Below, piece by piece: positions 15,756 to 24,988 of a stretch of 64,000 nucleotides of DNA; positions within the stretch are counted from its first letter, which is position 1, and each line of letters begins with the position of its first letter. The notes beneath the pieces are model-generated. The model was not told the origin of the DNA. It saw nothing but the letters and a program-made list of their open reading frames with translations, and did not search any database. The stretch comes from an uncultured Oscillospiraceae bacterium (GTDB lineage Bacteria > Bacillota > Clostridia > Oscillospirales > Oscillospiraceae): NCBI GenBank assembly GCA_902478785.1, contig CABSMJ010000009.1, positions 1 through 64,000 of the forward strand, given 5' to 3'. Both the position numbers and the translations under genes were made by a program.

Positions 15756-16319
15756 ATGCGCGTCATCACTGGCTCCGCCCGGGGCCGTCGTCTCAAGGAA
15801 CTGGAGGGGCAGGAGACCCGCCCCACCACCGACCGGGTGAAGGAGGGGATGTTCAGCATCCTCCAGTTTGATATCGAGGGCAGACGGGTTTTGGACCTGT
15901 TTGCCGGCACCGGACAGCTGGGCATCGAGGCTCTGTCCCGGGGCGCCGCATCAGCGGTGCTGGTGGACCGGAGAAAGGATGCCGTGAGCCTGATCCGGGA
16001 GAATCTGCGTATCACCGGCCTCCAGGACCGGGCCCGGGTGGTCCAGGGGGAGGCCCAGGAGTATCTCAACAGCCTGCGGGAGCACTTCGACCTGATCTTC
16101 CTCGATCCGCCCTATGCGGCGGGGCTGCTGGAGCCGGTGCTGGCCCATATCGCCCGGTTTGACATTCTCTCCCCCCATGGTATAATTGTGGCGGAACATC
16201 CGGCGGACAAGGTCCTTCCGGCCCTGGCGCCGCCCTATTTCATTCACCGCACCTACCGGTACGGCAAGATCGGCCTGACCGTATATCACCGGGCCGGAAA
16301 TGAGGAATCACCCCAATGA
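15756..16319 (+). CDS. rsmD: 16S rRNA (guanine-966-N2)-methyltransferase RsmD
   Basis: This 187-aa Rossmann methyltransferase begins MRVITGSARGRRL, has the SAM-binding DLFAGTGQLGIEALSRGA near residues 47-64 and the catalytic DPPY motif near residue 116. RsmD methylates G966 of 16S rRNA during 30S assembly. GGAGG precedes the ATG. It overlaps coaD by 4 bp; the rsmD-coaD pair is widely conserved in Firmicutes. Confidence 0.96.
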   Translation: MRVITGSARGRRLKELEGQETRPTTDRVKEGMFSILQFDIEGRRVLDLFAGTGQLGIEALSRGAASAVLVDRRKDAVSLIRENLRITGLQDRARVVQGEAQEYLNSLREHFDLIFLDPPYAAGLLEPVLAHIARFDILSPHGIIVAEHPADKVLPALAPPYFIHRTYRYGKIGLTVYHRAGNEESPQ

Positions 16320-16804
16320 GAACTGCAATCTGTTCAGGCAGCTTTGACCCCATCACCCTGGGCCATACGGATATCATCCGCCGGGCTGCCGCCTGCTTCG
16401 ACCAGGTGTGTGTCTGCGTGGTCCCCAACGCGGAGAAGAAGAACCAGATGTTCACCCCGGAGCAGAAGCTGGAGCTGGTGCGCCAGGCGGTGGCGCCGCT
16501 GCCCAATGTGGAGGCGGAGCTGTGGCCGGGTCTGCTGGTGGACTTCGCCCGGCGCCACGGCGCCACGGCCATCATCCGCGGCATCCGCAATGCCACGGAT
16601 TTTGACGCCGAACAGCAGATGGCCCTGATCAACCGCAGCCTGGACCCGGAGCTGGAGACGCTGTTTCTGCCCGCCGCTCCCGAGTATCAATACTTCAGCT
16701 CCACCATGGCCCGGGAGATGATCCGGTACCATCAGCCGCTGGAGAATTACCTGCCCGTCCAGATCGTGCCTTTGGTGCGCCGGATGATGGAGGAAAAACA
16801 GTAA
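16316..16804 (+). CDS. coaD: phosphopantetheine adenylyltransferase (CoaD)
   Basis: This 162-aa protein has the nucleotidyltransferase motif GSFDPITLGHTDII at residues 8-21 with the T/HxGH histidine, and YQYFSSTMAREM near 125-136. It transfers AMP from ATP to 4'-phosphopantetheine, the penultimate step of coenzyme A synthesis. The start overlaps the rsmD stop (ATGA), so the two are translationally coupled. Confidence 0.97.
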   Translation: MRTAICSGSFDPITLGHTDIIRRAAACFDQVCVCVVPNAEKKNQMFTPEQKLELVRQAVAPLPNVEAELWPGLLVDFARRHGATAIIRGIRNATDFDAEQQMALINRSLDPELETLFLPAAPEYQYFSSTMAREMIRYHQPLENYLPVQIVPLVRRMMEEKQ

Positions 16805-16847
16805 ACCTGGTCCCACAGTGGACCTGACAGGAGAGGATGAAACCAAT

Positions 16848-17375
16848 ATGGCAAACGATGTCAATCATCTGATCGATATGCTCTACACCATGATCGACGA
16901 GGCCAAGAGCGCCGCCTTTGGTCAGGGGAAATGCACCATCAACCGGGACGAGGCCCTGGACCTTTTGGACGAGGTGCGGGCTCAGCTGCCCATCGAGCTC
17001 AAGCGGGCCCAGGAGCTGCTGCGGGCCCGGGATGAGTATGTGGAGGCCGCCAAGCGGGACGTGGAGCGCATGATGCGCCAGGCGGAGCTGGATGCCAAGA
17101 CCAAGGTCTCCGAGAGCGAGGTGCTCAACGCCGCCCGGGAGAAGGGCCACCACATCATCCGCCACGCCGAGGAGCGCTCCCGGGAGATGTATCGGGTCAC
17201 CAACGAGTACACCGAGGATGCCCTGCGCCGCACCGAGGAGGCCATCACCATGGCCCTGGAGGAGATCCGTCAGTCCCGGGCCAGTTTCCGGGCCGCCTCT
17301 GCGGAGAAGATGCAGCAGCAAAAGGAGATGCTCCAGGAGCAGAAAAAGTTGCAGGAGGATGCAGAGAAAAATTGA
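16848..17375 (+). CDS. coiled-coil protein (ATPase subunit H-like), unknown role
   Basis: The ATG at 16848 (MANDVNHLIDML) has AGGAGAGGA upstream; an in-frame GTG ten codons earlier lies before that site. The 175-aa protein is almost entirely charged helix (Glu, Lys, Arg, Gln), with coiled-coil potential from about residue 40 to the end. Similar proteins next to coaD in Clostridia are often labelled ATPase or V-type subunit H-like because of this helix composition; an enzymatic role is not supported. It probably ends the rsmD-coaD transcript, since a terminator follows. Confidence 0.8.
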   Translation: MANDVNHLIDMLYTMIDEAKSAAFGQGKCTINRDEALDLLDEVRAQLPIELKRAQELLRARDEYVEAAKRDVERMMRQAELDAKTKVSESEVLNAAREKGHHIIRHAEERSREMYRVTNEYTEDALRRTEEAITMALEEIRQSRASFRAASAEKMQQQKEMLQEQKKLQEDAEKN

Positions 17376-17482
17376 CAAAAATTCTCCTGCTGCCTTGTGG
17401 AAAATGACAACGCATTTTCCGCCCCTGGCGTTTCGTGGAACGCAACGGGAAAAAATTGTTATGTAAATTGCACTTGCGCAAG

Positions 17483-17522
17483 AGCCTCACCACAAGATAT
17501 TGTGGTGAGGCTTTCCTATTTT
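17483..17522 (+). terminator. Rho-independent terminator before the dcw cluster
   Basis: A perfect 12-bp stem, GCCTCACCACAA / TTGTGGTGAGGC, with a GATA loop is followed by TTTCCTATTTT. Confidence 0.88.
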
Positions 17523-17621
17523 CCACAACCGAAAAAATAGAACATACGTTTTATTTCCGAAAAAAGGGATTTTTTGTAGAAAAAAGGGGCTTTTTTCAAC
17601 TTTGCGCTCGGAAACTTTTCC

Positions 17622-17700
17622 TTGCAAACTTTTTTGAATTCGCTTATACTTGTGAACAGCGGTGGTGGAAAGTGGGGATGAGTGGTGCCAAGTGCCACGA
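17622..17700 (+). promoter_or_regulatory. division-cluster promoter with MraZ-box repeats
   Basis: TTGCAA (17622-17627), a 17-bp spacer and TATACT (17645-17650) form the promoter. Immediately downstream are direct repeats with a 10-bp period starting at 17661, 17671, 17681 and 17691 (GGTGGTGGAA, AGTGGGGATG, AGTGGTGCCA, AGTGCCACGA). Such TGG-rich repeats at about 10-bp spacing are the recognised operator of MraZ, the product of the first gene, so this is an autoregulatory site for the cell-wall and division cluster. Confidence 0.8.
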
Positions 17701-17741
17701 AAAGCCCATTCGCCGCCCAAAACGGAAGGGAAGTGGCAGGC

Positions 17742-18161
17742 ATGAGCGGTCTCTATGGGTCCTATAACCATACCATCGACGCCAAGGGCCGCCTGTTCAT
17801 CCCTGCCAAGCTGCGGGAGGACCTGGGGGACACGTTTTATGTCGCCATGGGTGCCGACGGCTGCCTTTCCGTCTATTCTGAGGCAAGCTGGTCCAAATTC
17901 ACGGAGCAGTTTGAGAGCCTGCCCTATTCCAAGGCCAAGGCCCTGCGCCCTCTGTTTGCCAACGCGGCCAAGTGTGAGCCCGACGCCCAGGGGCGGATTC
18001 TGATCCCCGCCAAGCTGCGGGCCTACGCGGGACTGAAAAAGGACGTCACCGTCATCGGTGTGGCCAAGCGGGCGGAGATCTGGAGCAGCGAGCGCTGGAA
18101 GGCCATGGAGCAGGAGGAGACCGAGGATATGTTCGCTGCCATGGATGAGATGGGCTTTTGA
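17742..18161 (+). CDS. mraZ: transcriptional regulator MraZ
   Basis: The ATG at 17742 (MSGLYGSYNHTIDAKGRLFI) yields 139 aa, close to the family norm; an upstream in-frame GTG would place the start inside the operator repeats. Two SpoVT/AbrB-like half-domains are visible, each with a DAKGR or DAQGR signature (near residues 13 and 83). MraZ forms a ring-shaped oligomer and binds repeats in its own promoter. It heads the cluster that runs to ftsZ. Confidence 0.96.
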   Translation: MSGLYGSYNHTIDAKGRLFIPAKLREDLGDTFYVAMGADGCLSVYSEASWSKFTEQFESLPYSKAKALRPLFANAAKCEPDAQGRILIPAKLRAYAGLKKDVTVIGVAKRAEIWSSERWKAMEQEETEDMFAAMDEMGF

Positions 18162-18184
18162 GCCCCGGGAGAGAGGGACGGACA

Positions 18185-19117
18185 ATGGAACTGAGCCACA
18201 AGCCGGTCCTCCTGGAGGAGTGCCTGGAGGCCCTGGCCATCCGGCCGGAGGGCACCTATCTGGATGGCACCCTGGGTCGGGCGGGCCACTCGCTGGAGAT
18301 CGTCAAGCGGCTGACCACTGGACGGCTCATCGGCATTGACCAGGACGCCGCCGCCATTGAGGCGGCCCGGGTTCGGCTGGCAGATTATATGGACAAGGTC
18401 ACCCTGGTCCGCAGCAATTTTTCCCATCTGGGAGAGATCCTGCAGGAGCTCCAGGTGGACGGCGTGGACGGGATGCTCTTTGATCTGGGTGTCTCCTCGC
18501 CCCAGCTGGATGACCCGGCCCGGGGATTTTCCTATATGCACGACGCGCCTTTGGATATGCGCATGGATGAGCGCGCACCCCTCAGTGCCCGGGACGTGGT
18601 CAATGATTGGTCCCAGGAGGAGCTGCGGCGAATCCTGTATGAATACGGCGAGGAGCGCTATGCCCCCGCCATTGCCCGGGCCATCTGCCGGAGGCGGGAG
18701 GAGCGGCCCGTCGAGACCACCTTTGAACTGGTGGACATTATCAAAAGCGCCATGCCTGCCGCGGCGCTGCGGGAAAAGCAGCACCCGGCCAAGCGCAGCT
18801 TCCAGGCCATCCGCATCGCTGTCAACGGCGAGCTGGATGTACTGCCGCCCATGTTGGAGGCGGCGGCGGACGGCCTGCGGCCCGGCGGCCGCCTGGCAGT
18901 GATCTCTTTCCACTCCCTGGAGGACCGCATCGTCAAAAAGACCATGCAGGAGCTCGCCCGGGGCTGTATCTGCCCGCCGGAGTTTCCCGTGTGTGTCTGC
19001 GGCAGAAAGCCCAAGGTGAAGCTCATCACCCGAAAGCCCATCGTCTCCCAGGAGGCGGAGCTGGAGGACAACCCCCGGGCTCGCAGCGCCAAGCTGCGGG
19101 TGGCGGAGCGGATTTGA
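18185..19117 (+). CDS. rsmH: 16S rRNA (cytosine-1402-N4)-methyltransferase RsmH
   Basis: The ATG at 18185 (MELSHKPVLLEECLEAL) gives 310 aa. SAM-binding GTLGRAGHS near 29-37 and the family motifs LFDLGVSSPQLD, RGFSYMHDAPLDMRM and ISFHSLEDRIVK are present. The enzyme N4-methylates C1402 in the ribosomal P-site. Its place after mraZ is conserved in nearly all dcw clusters. A GTG in frame at 18158 overlaps the mraZ end and is less likely. Confidence 0.97.
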   Translation: MELSHKPVLLEECLEALAIRPEGTYLDGTLGRAGHSLEIVKRLTTGRLIGIDQDAAAIEAARVRLADYMDKVTLVRSNFSHLGEILQELQVDGVDGMLFDLGVSSPQLDDPARGFSYMHDAPLDMRMDERAPLSARDVVNDWSQEELRRILYEYGEERYAPAIARAICRRREERPVETTFELVDIIKSAMPAAALREKQHPAKRSFQAIRIAVNGELDVLPPMLEAAADGLRPGGRLAVISFHSLEDRIVKKTMQELARGCICPPEFPVCVCGRKPKVKLITRKPIVSQEAELEDNPRARSAKLRVAERI

Positions 19118-19213
19118 TTGGAAGAGAAACGAGCCAATGTGTGTGTGACCCGTTTTTCCCGGTGCTGAGGACCGGGAGGGAAATATTTGGTACGGAAGAG
19201 AGGATGGAGGCCC

Positions 19214-19771
19214 ATGGCTGCCAGCGCAAGAGCACTCCGCGCCCAGGAGCGCAGAGGAACCACATATGGAGACCTGGCTTATGATCTGGATGCCATGAGC
19301 CGGGAATATGCCCTGCGCCATGCCGGGGAGGATGTGCGCAGGGAGGCAGTGCCTGCTCCAAAGGTCCGCAGTGTGACAGCTCCCCGAACCAGACAGCGTC
19401 AGCGGTTGTCGGTGGTGTCTGTGCTGGGCTTCCTGGCTGTGACCATCCTGGCGGTGGTGACACTGAGCCAGTACGTGCAGCTGACGGTCATCTCCTCGGA
19501 GGTGGTGAAGCTGCAAAGCGAGCTCTCAGACCTTCAAACCCAGAACGTGTCCCTGACCACCAAGTATGAGCAGACCTTTGACCTGTCCACCATCAAGGAG
19601 GCAGCGGAGGCGGCCGGCATGAGCAAGCCCAGCAGCAGCCAGATCTATTACATCGATATGTCCGGCTCCGACAATGCGGTGGTCTACCAGCGGCAGGAGG
19701 CCGGCGTCCTCAGCCGTGTCTTTACCTCCCTGAGCCATGGCATTTACGCTGTGGTGGAATATTTCGATTGA
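19214..19771 (+). CDS. ftsL: FtsL-like cell division protein
   Basis: This protein of 185 residues has a roughly 75-residue basic cytoplasmic tail, one transmembrane segment (VLGFLAVTILAVVTLSQYVQ, near residues 75-94), a short periplasmic coiled coil (SSEVVKLQSELSDLQTQN) and a C-terminal tail. This topology and the position between rsmH and the PBP gene identify FtsL, which with DivIC and FtsQ forms the core activator of septal synthesis. A TTG nine codons upstream (19187) has GGGAGGG in front and is a possible alternative start. Confidence 0.88.
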   Translation: MAASARALRAQERRGTTYGDLAYDLDAMSREYALRHAGEDVRREAVPAPKVRSVTAPRTRQRQRLSVVSVLGFLAVTILAVVTLSQYVQLTVISSEVVKLQSELSDLQTQNVSLTTKYEQTFDLSTIKEAAEAAGMSKPSSSQIYYIDMSGSDNAVVYQRQEAGVLSRVFTSLSHGIYAVVEYFD

Positions 19772-19795
19772 CCGCGGCCATATAGATGACAACGA

Positions 19796-19822
19796 GGAGT
19801 AAGAAGGGAGACTTCTTACTCC
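19796..19822 (+). other. intergenic hairpin between ftsL and the PBP gene
   Basis: A perfect 11-bp stem, GGAGTAAGAAG / CTTCTTACTCC, with a GGAGA loop lies 75 bp before the PBP start. No good T-run follows, so it may be a weak terminator, a processing site or an mRNA stabiliser. Confidence 0.5.
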
Positions 19823-19895
19823 TTGCTTGCCTTGTGCACCTGCTTGCCCGGCCCCCGGGGGCGGGGGATTTTCCGGCGTAATTGGAGGAACTACA

Positions 19896-22232
19896 GTGAA
19901 AGAGCATCCCAAACGCAAAAGTGAAGAGGCCCGCCGGGCCAACCGCACCATCCGTGTCCGCACCATGCTGGTGATGGGCCTTTTGGGCGTGGCGGCCTTC
20001 GCGGTGCTGTTCGGACGGCTGTACTATCTGCAGATCATCCGCCACAAGGACCTGCAGGAGCAGGCTGTCACCCAGCAGACCCGCAGTACGGTCATCACTG
20101 CCTCCCGGGGCAGCATCACCGACCGGGACGGCAATGTGCTGGCCATCTCCGCCACGGCGGAGACGGTGTTCATCTCTCCGGCGGAGATCAAGGAACACGA
20201 GGAGGACCAGGACGCCGACTACATCGCCCGGGGCCTGAGCCGCATCCTGGAAATCCCGGAGGAGACCATTGTGGAGCACATGGAAAAGACCTCCTCCCAG
20301 TATGAGATTTTGAAAAAGAAAGTGGATCAGGACATCGCCGATGAGATCCGCCGCTTCATCAACGGCGAGATCGACGACGAGGGCGAGGAGATCCAGCCCG
20401 ACAAGGACGGGGACTATCAGCGCCTGTACGGCATCTACATGGAGAGCGACTCCAAGCGGCACTACCCCTATGGCTCCCTGGCCTCCCAGGTCATCGGCTT
20501 CGTCAACGCCGACAACGTGGGCGCCTACGGCCTGGAGGCCATCTTCAACGATGAGCTCACCGGCTCCTCCGGATTGGTGGTCACTGCCAAGAACGCTGCC
20601 GGCACCGATATGCTCTACCAGTATGAGCAGTATTACGATGCGGAAAACGGCAACAACCTGGTGACCACCATCGACAGCACCGTTCAGTACTATCTGGAGA
20701 GCGGCCTGAAGGAGATGGTGGAGAAGTACGACGCCAAAAACGGCGCCAGCGGTATCATCCTGAACGTCAACACGGGAGCGGTCCTGGCCATGGCCTCTTT
20801 GCCGGACTATGACCTGAACGACCCCTGGGCCATCCAGGACGAGAAGCTGCTGGAGAGCCTGGAGGGCCTGGAGGGGGATGCCCTGACCGAGGCCAAGGGC
20901 GCCGCCCAGCTCAAGCAGTGGCGGAATAAAAACGTCAACGACACCTATGAGCCCGGCTCCACCTTCAAGATCCTGACCCTCTCCGCCGCCCTGGAGGAGG
21001 GCGTGGTAAACATGAACACCCAGTTCACCTGCACCGGCTCCATCAGCGTGCCCGGCTGGAGCCAGCCCATCAACTGCTCCAAGCGGGCGGGCCACGGACT
21101 CCAGACCCTGAAGGTGGCCACCGGAAACTCCTGCAACCCGGCCTTTATCACCATGGGCCTGAAGCTGGGTACCACCACCTATTATCAGTATATGAAGGAC
21201 TTCGGCCTCATGGAGGCCACCGGCATCGAGCTCAACGGCGAGCAGACCGGCATTTTCGCCAGTGAGGAGGACTTCGGCAAGAACGTGGTCTCCCTGGCGG
21301 CCTACGCCTTCGGCCAGACCTGCAACGTTACCCCCATTGCCCTTATCACCGCTCAGGCGGCCTGCGTCAATGGCGGCTACCTGCGTACCCCCTATCTGGT
21401 GGAGCAGATTCTGGACGATGACGGCAACATCGTCTTCCAGCATGACAGCTCCACCCCCGTCCGCCAGGTCATCAGCGAGGACACCTCCGCCACCGTCCGG
21501 GAGTGCCTGGAATACGTGGTGTCCTCCGGTACCGGCAAAAACGGCCAGGTGGCCGGTTACCGCATCGGCGGCAAGACCGGCACCGCCGATAAGACCGGCT
21601 CCAAGACCGCCAGCAATCCCCGGGGCGACGTGGTGGTCTCCTTTGTGTGCTTTGCCCCGGCAGATGATCCCGAGATCATCATGCTGCTGACCATGGACAC
21701 CCCCAGCCGAAACACCGGCACCTACGTCTCCGGCGGCAACATGGTGGCACCTACCGCCAGCAAGATCATGGCCGAGGTGCTGCCGGAGCTGGGCATCCAG
21801 CCGGACTATGCCAGCAACGATCTGGTCAACGCCGACACCACCGTGCCCAACGTGGTGGGCATGACCCTGGAGGAGGCCAAGGAGCGCCTGAGCAAGAGCG
21901 GCTTTGCCTATAAGACCGTGGGCTCCGGTGCCACTGTCACCGACCAGACCCCGGTGGGCGGCGCCATCGTTCCCGGCACTGCCACCATCATCCTCTACAT
22001 GGGCGCGGAGAAGCCGGACGATCTGTGCACCGTACCCAATGTGGTGGGCAAGACAGCGGAGCAGGCCAACGTGGCTCTGACCAACGCGGGCCTCATCCTG
22101 AAGGTGGCCGGCACCACCTCCAGCAGCTCCGGCAACGTCCTGGCCATCTCCCAGTCTGAGACAGCGGGCAGCCAGGTGGCGGCCGGTACTGTGGTCACCG
22201 TCCAGTTCGGCGACAGCTCCATGCTGGACTAA
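19896..22232 (+). CDS. spoVD: SpoVD/FtsI-type penicillin-binding protein with two PASTA domains
   Basis: The GTG at 19896 follows TTGGAGGAA, giving 778 aa. A basic N-tail and one transmembrane anchor (near residues 30-48) precede the dimerisation domain. The transpeptidase domain shows YEPGSTFKIL (SxxK), GNSCN and GGKTGTAD (KTG). Two C-terminal PASTA repeats begin VPNVVGMTLEEA and VPNVVGKTAEQA. Class B PBPs of this type crosslink septal or spore-cortex peptidoglycan. In Bacillus the gene after ftsL/pbpB is spoVD. Here a single class B PBP occupies the spot, so it may serve in division, sporulation or both. Confidence 0.9.
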   Translation: MKEHPKRKSEEARRANRTIRVRTMLVMGLLGVAAFAVLFGRLYYLQIIRHKDLQEQAVTQQTRSTVITASRGSITDRDGNVLAISATAETVFISPAEIKEHEEDQDADYIARGLSRILEIPEETIVEHMEKTSSQYEILKKKVDQDIADEIRRFINGEIDDEGEEIQPDKDGDYQRLYGIYMESDSKRHYPYGSLASQVIGFVNADNVGAYGLEAIFNDELTGSSGLVVTAKNAAGTDMLYQYEQYYDAENGNNLVTTIDSTVQYYLESGLKEMVEKYDAKNGASGIILNVNTGAVLAMASLPDYDLNDPWAIQDEKLLESLEGLEGDALTEAKGAAQLKQWRNKNVNDTYEPGSTFKILTLSAALEEGVVNMNTQFTCTGSISVPGWSQPINCSKRAGHGLQTLKVATGNSCNPAFITMGLKLGTTTYYQYMKDFGLMEATGIELNGEQTGIFASEEDFGKNVVSLAAYAFGQTCNVTPIALITAQAACVNGGYLRTPYLVEQILDDDGNIVFQHDSSTPVRQVISEDTSATVRECLEYVVSSGTGKNGQVAGYRIGGKTGTADKTGSKTASNPRGDVVVSFVCFAPADDPEIIMLLTMDTPSRNTGTYVSGGNMVAPTASKIMAEVLPELGIQPDYASNDLVNADTTVPNVVGMTLEEAKERLSKSGFAYKTVGSGATVTDQTPVGGAIVPGTATIILYMGAEKPDDLCTVPNVVGKTAEQANVALTNAGLILKVAGTTSSSSGNVLAISQSETAGSQVAAGTVVTVQFGDSSMLD

Positions 22233-22294
22233 GAAAAGACACTTTTTGCAATGAAAGAGGCATAATATTCCATATATTCGGGAAAAGCGTATTG

Positions 22295-22391
22295 TATAAT
22301 AGGGCCTGTTTGATGAGGCGCCCTGGGGGCGCCTCCCCCACAGACGCCGGAGGGAATTTCCCCTCCGAAGATACGCGCCGCCCGGGCGGCG
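22295..22391 (+). promoter_or_regulatory. possible promoter and triple-hairpin leader of murE
   Basis: A TATAAT (22295-22300) without a clear -35 lies in an AT-rich patch after the PBP gene. Downstream, three compact stems follow one another before the murE ribosome binding site: GAGGCGCCC/GGGCGCCTC (22315-22335, loop TGG), CGGAGGG/CCCTCCG (22348-22367) and CGCCGCCC/GGGCGGCG (22376-22391). They could slow decay or set translation of the downstream genes. No ligand-binding class is recognised. Confidence 0.4.
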
Positions 22392-22408
22392 GAAGAGGAG
22401 GAACGCCC

Positions 22409-23857
22409 ATGCGTTTACAGGACTTGCTGCAGGGAATCGAGATCGAGGAGACCACCGCCGACCTCACTATGGAGATCCGGGGTGTCAGCTATGACTCCCG
22501 GCACACGGTACCCGGAGATCTATTCGTCGCCATGACCGGCTTTGCCACCGACGGCCACACCTTCGTGGGCAAGGCGGAGGAGGCAGGAGCCGCGTGTGTG
22601 CTCTGTCAGCGCCCGGTGGAGACGGCGCTGCCCTTTGTGCGGGTGAAGGATTCCCGCCGGGCCCTGGCGGTGCTCTCCGCCAACTGGTTTGGCCACCCGG
22701 CGGAGCAGATGCAGATCATCGCCGTCACCGGCACCAACGGAAAGACCACCACCACCTATCTGCTCAAGGACATCCTGGAGCAGGAGGCTGGGGCCACCGT
22801 GGGCCTCATCGGCACCAACCAAAATATGATCGGCGCCCAGGTGATCCCCACCGAGCGCACCACCCCCGAGTCCTTTGAGGTCCAGCGCCTGTTCCGCCAG
22901 ATGGCCGACGGCGGCTGCACCCATGTGGTCATGGAGGTCTCCTCCCATGCCCTGTACCTGGACCGGGTCTACGGCGTGCCCTTCTCTGTGGGCATCTTCA
23001 CCAATCTGACCCAGGACCACCTGGACTTCCACAAGACCATGGAGGCCTACTGCGACGCCAAGGCCATTTTGTTCCGCAACTGCGCCGTGGGTGTGTGCAA
23101 CCGGGATGACCCCTGGATGGAGCGTCTGACGGCCCAGGCCACCTGTCGCCTGTTCACCTATGGGGAGCACCCTGAGGCGGACCTGCGGGCGGAGAACATC
23201 GAGCTGGCCGCGGACCATATCGCCTTTGACGCCGTGACCGATTCCCGGCGTGCCCGAGTCCGGGTGGGCATTCCCGGCGGCTTTATGGTATATAATACTC
23301 TGGGTGTGCTGGGAGCGGCTCTGGCCCTGGGCATCCCTCTGGAAAAGAGCGCCGACGCCCTGGGCCGCAGCGCCCATGTGAAGGGCCGGGTGGAGGTAGT
23401 CCCCACCCCCGGCAAGGACTACACCGTCCTTATCGACTATGCCCACAGCCCTGACGCTCTGGAGAACGTGCTCACCGCCGTCCGGGGCTTTGCCAAGGGT
23501 CGGGTGGTGGCGGTGTTCGGCTGCGGCGGAGACCGGGACCGGACCAAGCGGCCCAAGATGGGCGCCGTGGCGGCCCGCCTGGCGGACTTCTCTGTGGTCA
23601 CCTCCGACAACCCCCGCACCGAGGACCCGGCGGCCATCATCGCTGAGATCCTGCCGGGCATGGCGGGAGCCGAGGACCGCTATACGGTGGTGGAGAACCG
23701 GGTGGAGGCCATCGGCTGGGCCATGGACCACGCCCGCAAGGACGACGTCATCGTGTTGTGCGGCAAGGGACATGAGACCTATCAGGAGATCAACCATATC
23801 AAGCACCACTTGGACGAACGGGAAGTGGTGGCGGCACACCTGGCCGCTGAACAATAA
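22409..23857 (+). CDS. murE: UDP-MurNAc-L-Ala-D-Glu:meso-DAP ligase MurE
   Basis: The ATG at 22409 (MRLQDLLQGIEI) follows AGAGGAGGAAC, giving 482 aa. The Mur-ligase P-loop TGTNGKTTTTYLL is near residue 112 and DRDRTKRPKMG follows in the C-terminal part. The substrate-specificity loop reads SDNPRTEDP: DNPR marks addition of meso-diaminopimelate rather than lysine. MurE therefore implies a DAP-type peptidoglycan. The expected neighbour murF is absent; mraY follows directly. Confidence 0.97.
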   Translation: MRLQDLLQGIEIEETTADLTMEIRGVSYDSRHTVPGDLFVAMTGFATDGHTFVGKAEEAGAACVLCQRPVETALPFVRVKDSRRALAVLSANWFGHPAEQMQIIAVTGTNGKTTTTYLLKDILEQEAGATVGLIGTNQNMIGAQVIPTERTTPESFEVQRLFRQMADGGCTHVVMEVSSHALYLDRVYGVPFSVGIFTNLTQDHLDFHKTMEAYCDAKAILFRNCAVGVCNRDDPWMERLTAQATCRLFTYGEHPEADLRAENIELAADHIAFDAVTDSRRARVRVGIPGGFMVYNTLGVLGAALALGIPLEKSADALGRSAHVKGRVEVVPTPGKDYTVLIDYAHSPDALENVLTAVRGFAKGRVVAVFGCGGDRDRTKRPKMGAVAARLADFSVVTSDNPRTEDPAAIIAEILPGMAGAEDRYTVVENRVEAIGWAMDHARKDDVIVLCGKGHETYQEINHIKHHLDEREVVAAHLAAEQ

Positions 23858-23938
23858 AAGACGGCTTTCCGGGAAGGAGAGTCGTGATTACAAAAGCGCG
23901 GCCGCCGGAGAGGCGGCTGTGTGGAGAGGAAGGAAATC

Positions 23939-24925
23939 ATGGAAATGATACTGGCCTGTGTGCTCAGCTTTGTGGTGACAGCCATTGTGGGGCACTTCCT
24001 GGTCCCCTTTCTGCGCCGGCTGAAGGCGGGGCAGAGCATCCGGGAGGACGGTCCCACCTGGCACATGTCCAAACAGGGGACGCCTACCATGGGCGGACTG
24101 ATGTTCATCGCCGGTACAGGCGTGGCCACGTTGGCGCTGGGATGGAACTTCATGCTCTCGGGCAGCTTTTCCCATCTCTATGTCTATCTCTTTGCCCTGG
24201 TGTTCGGCGCCATCGGCTACGTGGACGACTACCGGAAGGTGCGGATGCACCAGAACCTGGGCCTCACCGCCCGGCAAAAGTTTTTGCTGCAGCTGGTGGC
24301 TGCCGTAGCCTTTTTGTGCCTGATGCGCTATGAGGGCCTGCTGACCCCCCGGCTGTACATCCCCTTCTTCAACGTCCACTGGGAACTGCCCTGGCTGGTG
24401 TACCTGGTCTTTGCGGCCTTTGTCATTGTGGGCGCCGTTAACGCCGTCAACCTCACCGACGGCATCGACGGCCTGGCCGCCTCCGTCACCGTGCCGGTGG
24501 CGCTGTTCTTTACCATTGCCGCCGCCTGGTGGGGCTATATGGAGCTGGGCATCTTCTCCGGGGCCCTTATGGGGGGCCTGCTGGGCTTTTTGATCTACAA
24601 CTTCCATCCCGCCAAGGTCTTTATGGGCGACACGGGCTCCCTCTTCCTGGGCGGCGCCGTGGCAGCCATGGGCTTTGCCTATGATATGCCCCTGATTCTC
24701 GTCCCCGTGGGCATCATCTATATCGCCGAGACCCTGTCGGATATTCTGCAGGTAAGCTATTTTAAGCTCACCCACGGCAAGCGCATCTTTAAGATGGCGC
24801 CGCTGCACCACCATTTGGAGCTGTGCGGCTGGAGCGAGGTGAAGCTGGTGGGCGTGTTCACCAGCATCACCGTGGTGTGCTGCGCCCTGGCCCTGTGGGG
24901 CATCTCCGGGCGTTTCCCCGGATAA
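23939..24925 (+). CDS. mraY: phospho-MurNAc-pentapeptide transferase MraY
   Basis: The ATG at 23939 (MEMILACVLSFVV) follows AGAGGAAGG; a GTG six codons upstream is in frame. The 328-aa protein has about ten transmembrane helices and the family signatures GTPTMGGLMF, YVDDYRKVRM (catalytic Asp pair), NAVNLTDGIDGLA and APLHHHLELCGWSE. MraY makes lipid I at the membrane from UDP-MurNAc-pentapeptide and undecaprenyl phosphate. Confidence 0.97.
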   Translation: MEMILACVLSFVVTAIVGHFLVPFLRRLKAGQSIREDGPTWHMSKQGTPTMGGLMFIAGTGVATLALGWNFMLSGSFSHLYVYLFALVFGAIGYVDDYRKVRMHQNLGLTARQKFLLQLVAAVAFLCLMRYEGLLTPRLYIPFFNVHWELPWLVYLVFAAFVIVGAVNAVNLTDGIDGLAASVTVPVALFFTIAAAWWGYMELGIFSGALMGGLLGFLIYNFHPAKVFMGDTGSLFLGGAVAAMGFAYDMPLILVPVGIIYIAETLSDILQVSYFKLTHGKRIFKMAPLHHHLELCGWSEVKLVGVFTSITVVCCALALWGISGRFPG

Positions 24926-24988
24926 GAGCGCTCTCCTGAAGGAGAGTCAAAAAACTGTGCCGCACCGCGGCAGAAAGGAGGGAGAGCT

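Noticed and set aside
19187..19213. Upstream TTG start for ftsL
   Set aside because: Possible because GGGAGGG precedes it, but the ATG at 19214 is kept as primary.
19722..21443. 573-aa minus-strand frame opposite the PBP gene
   Set aside because: Shadow of a recognised transpeptidase; the translated sequence is low-complexity Gly/Val/Leu.
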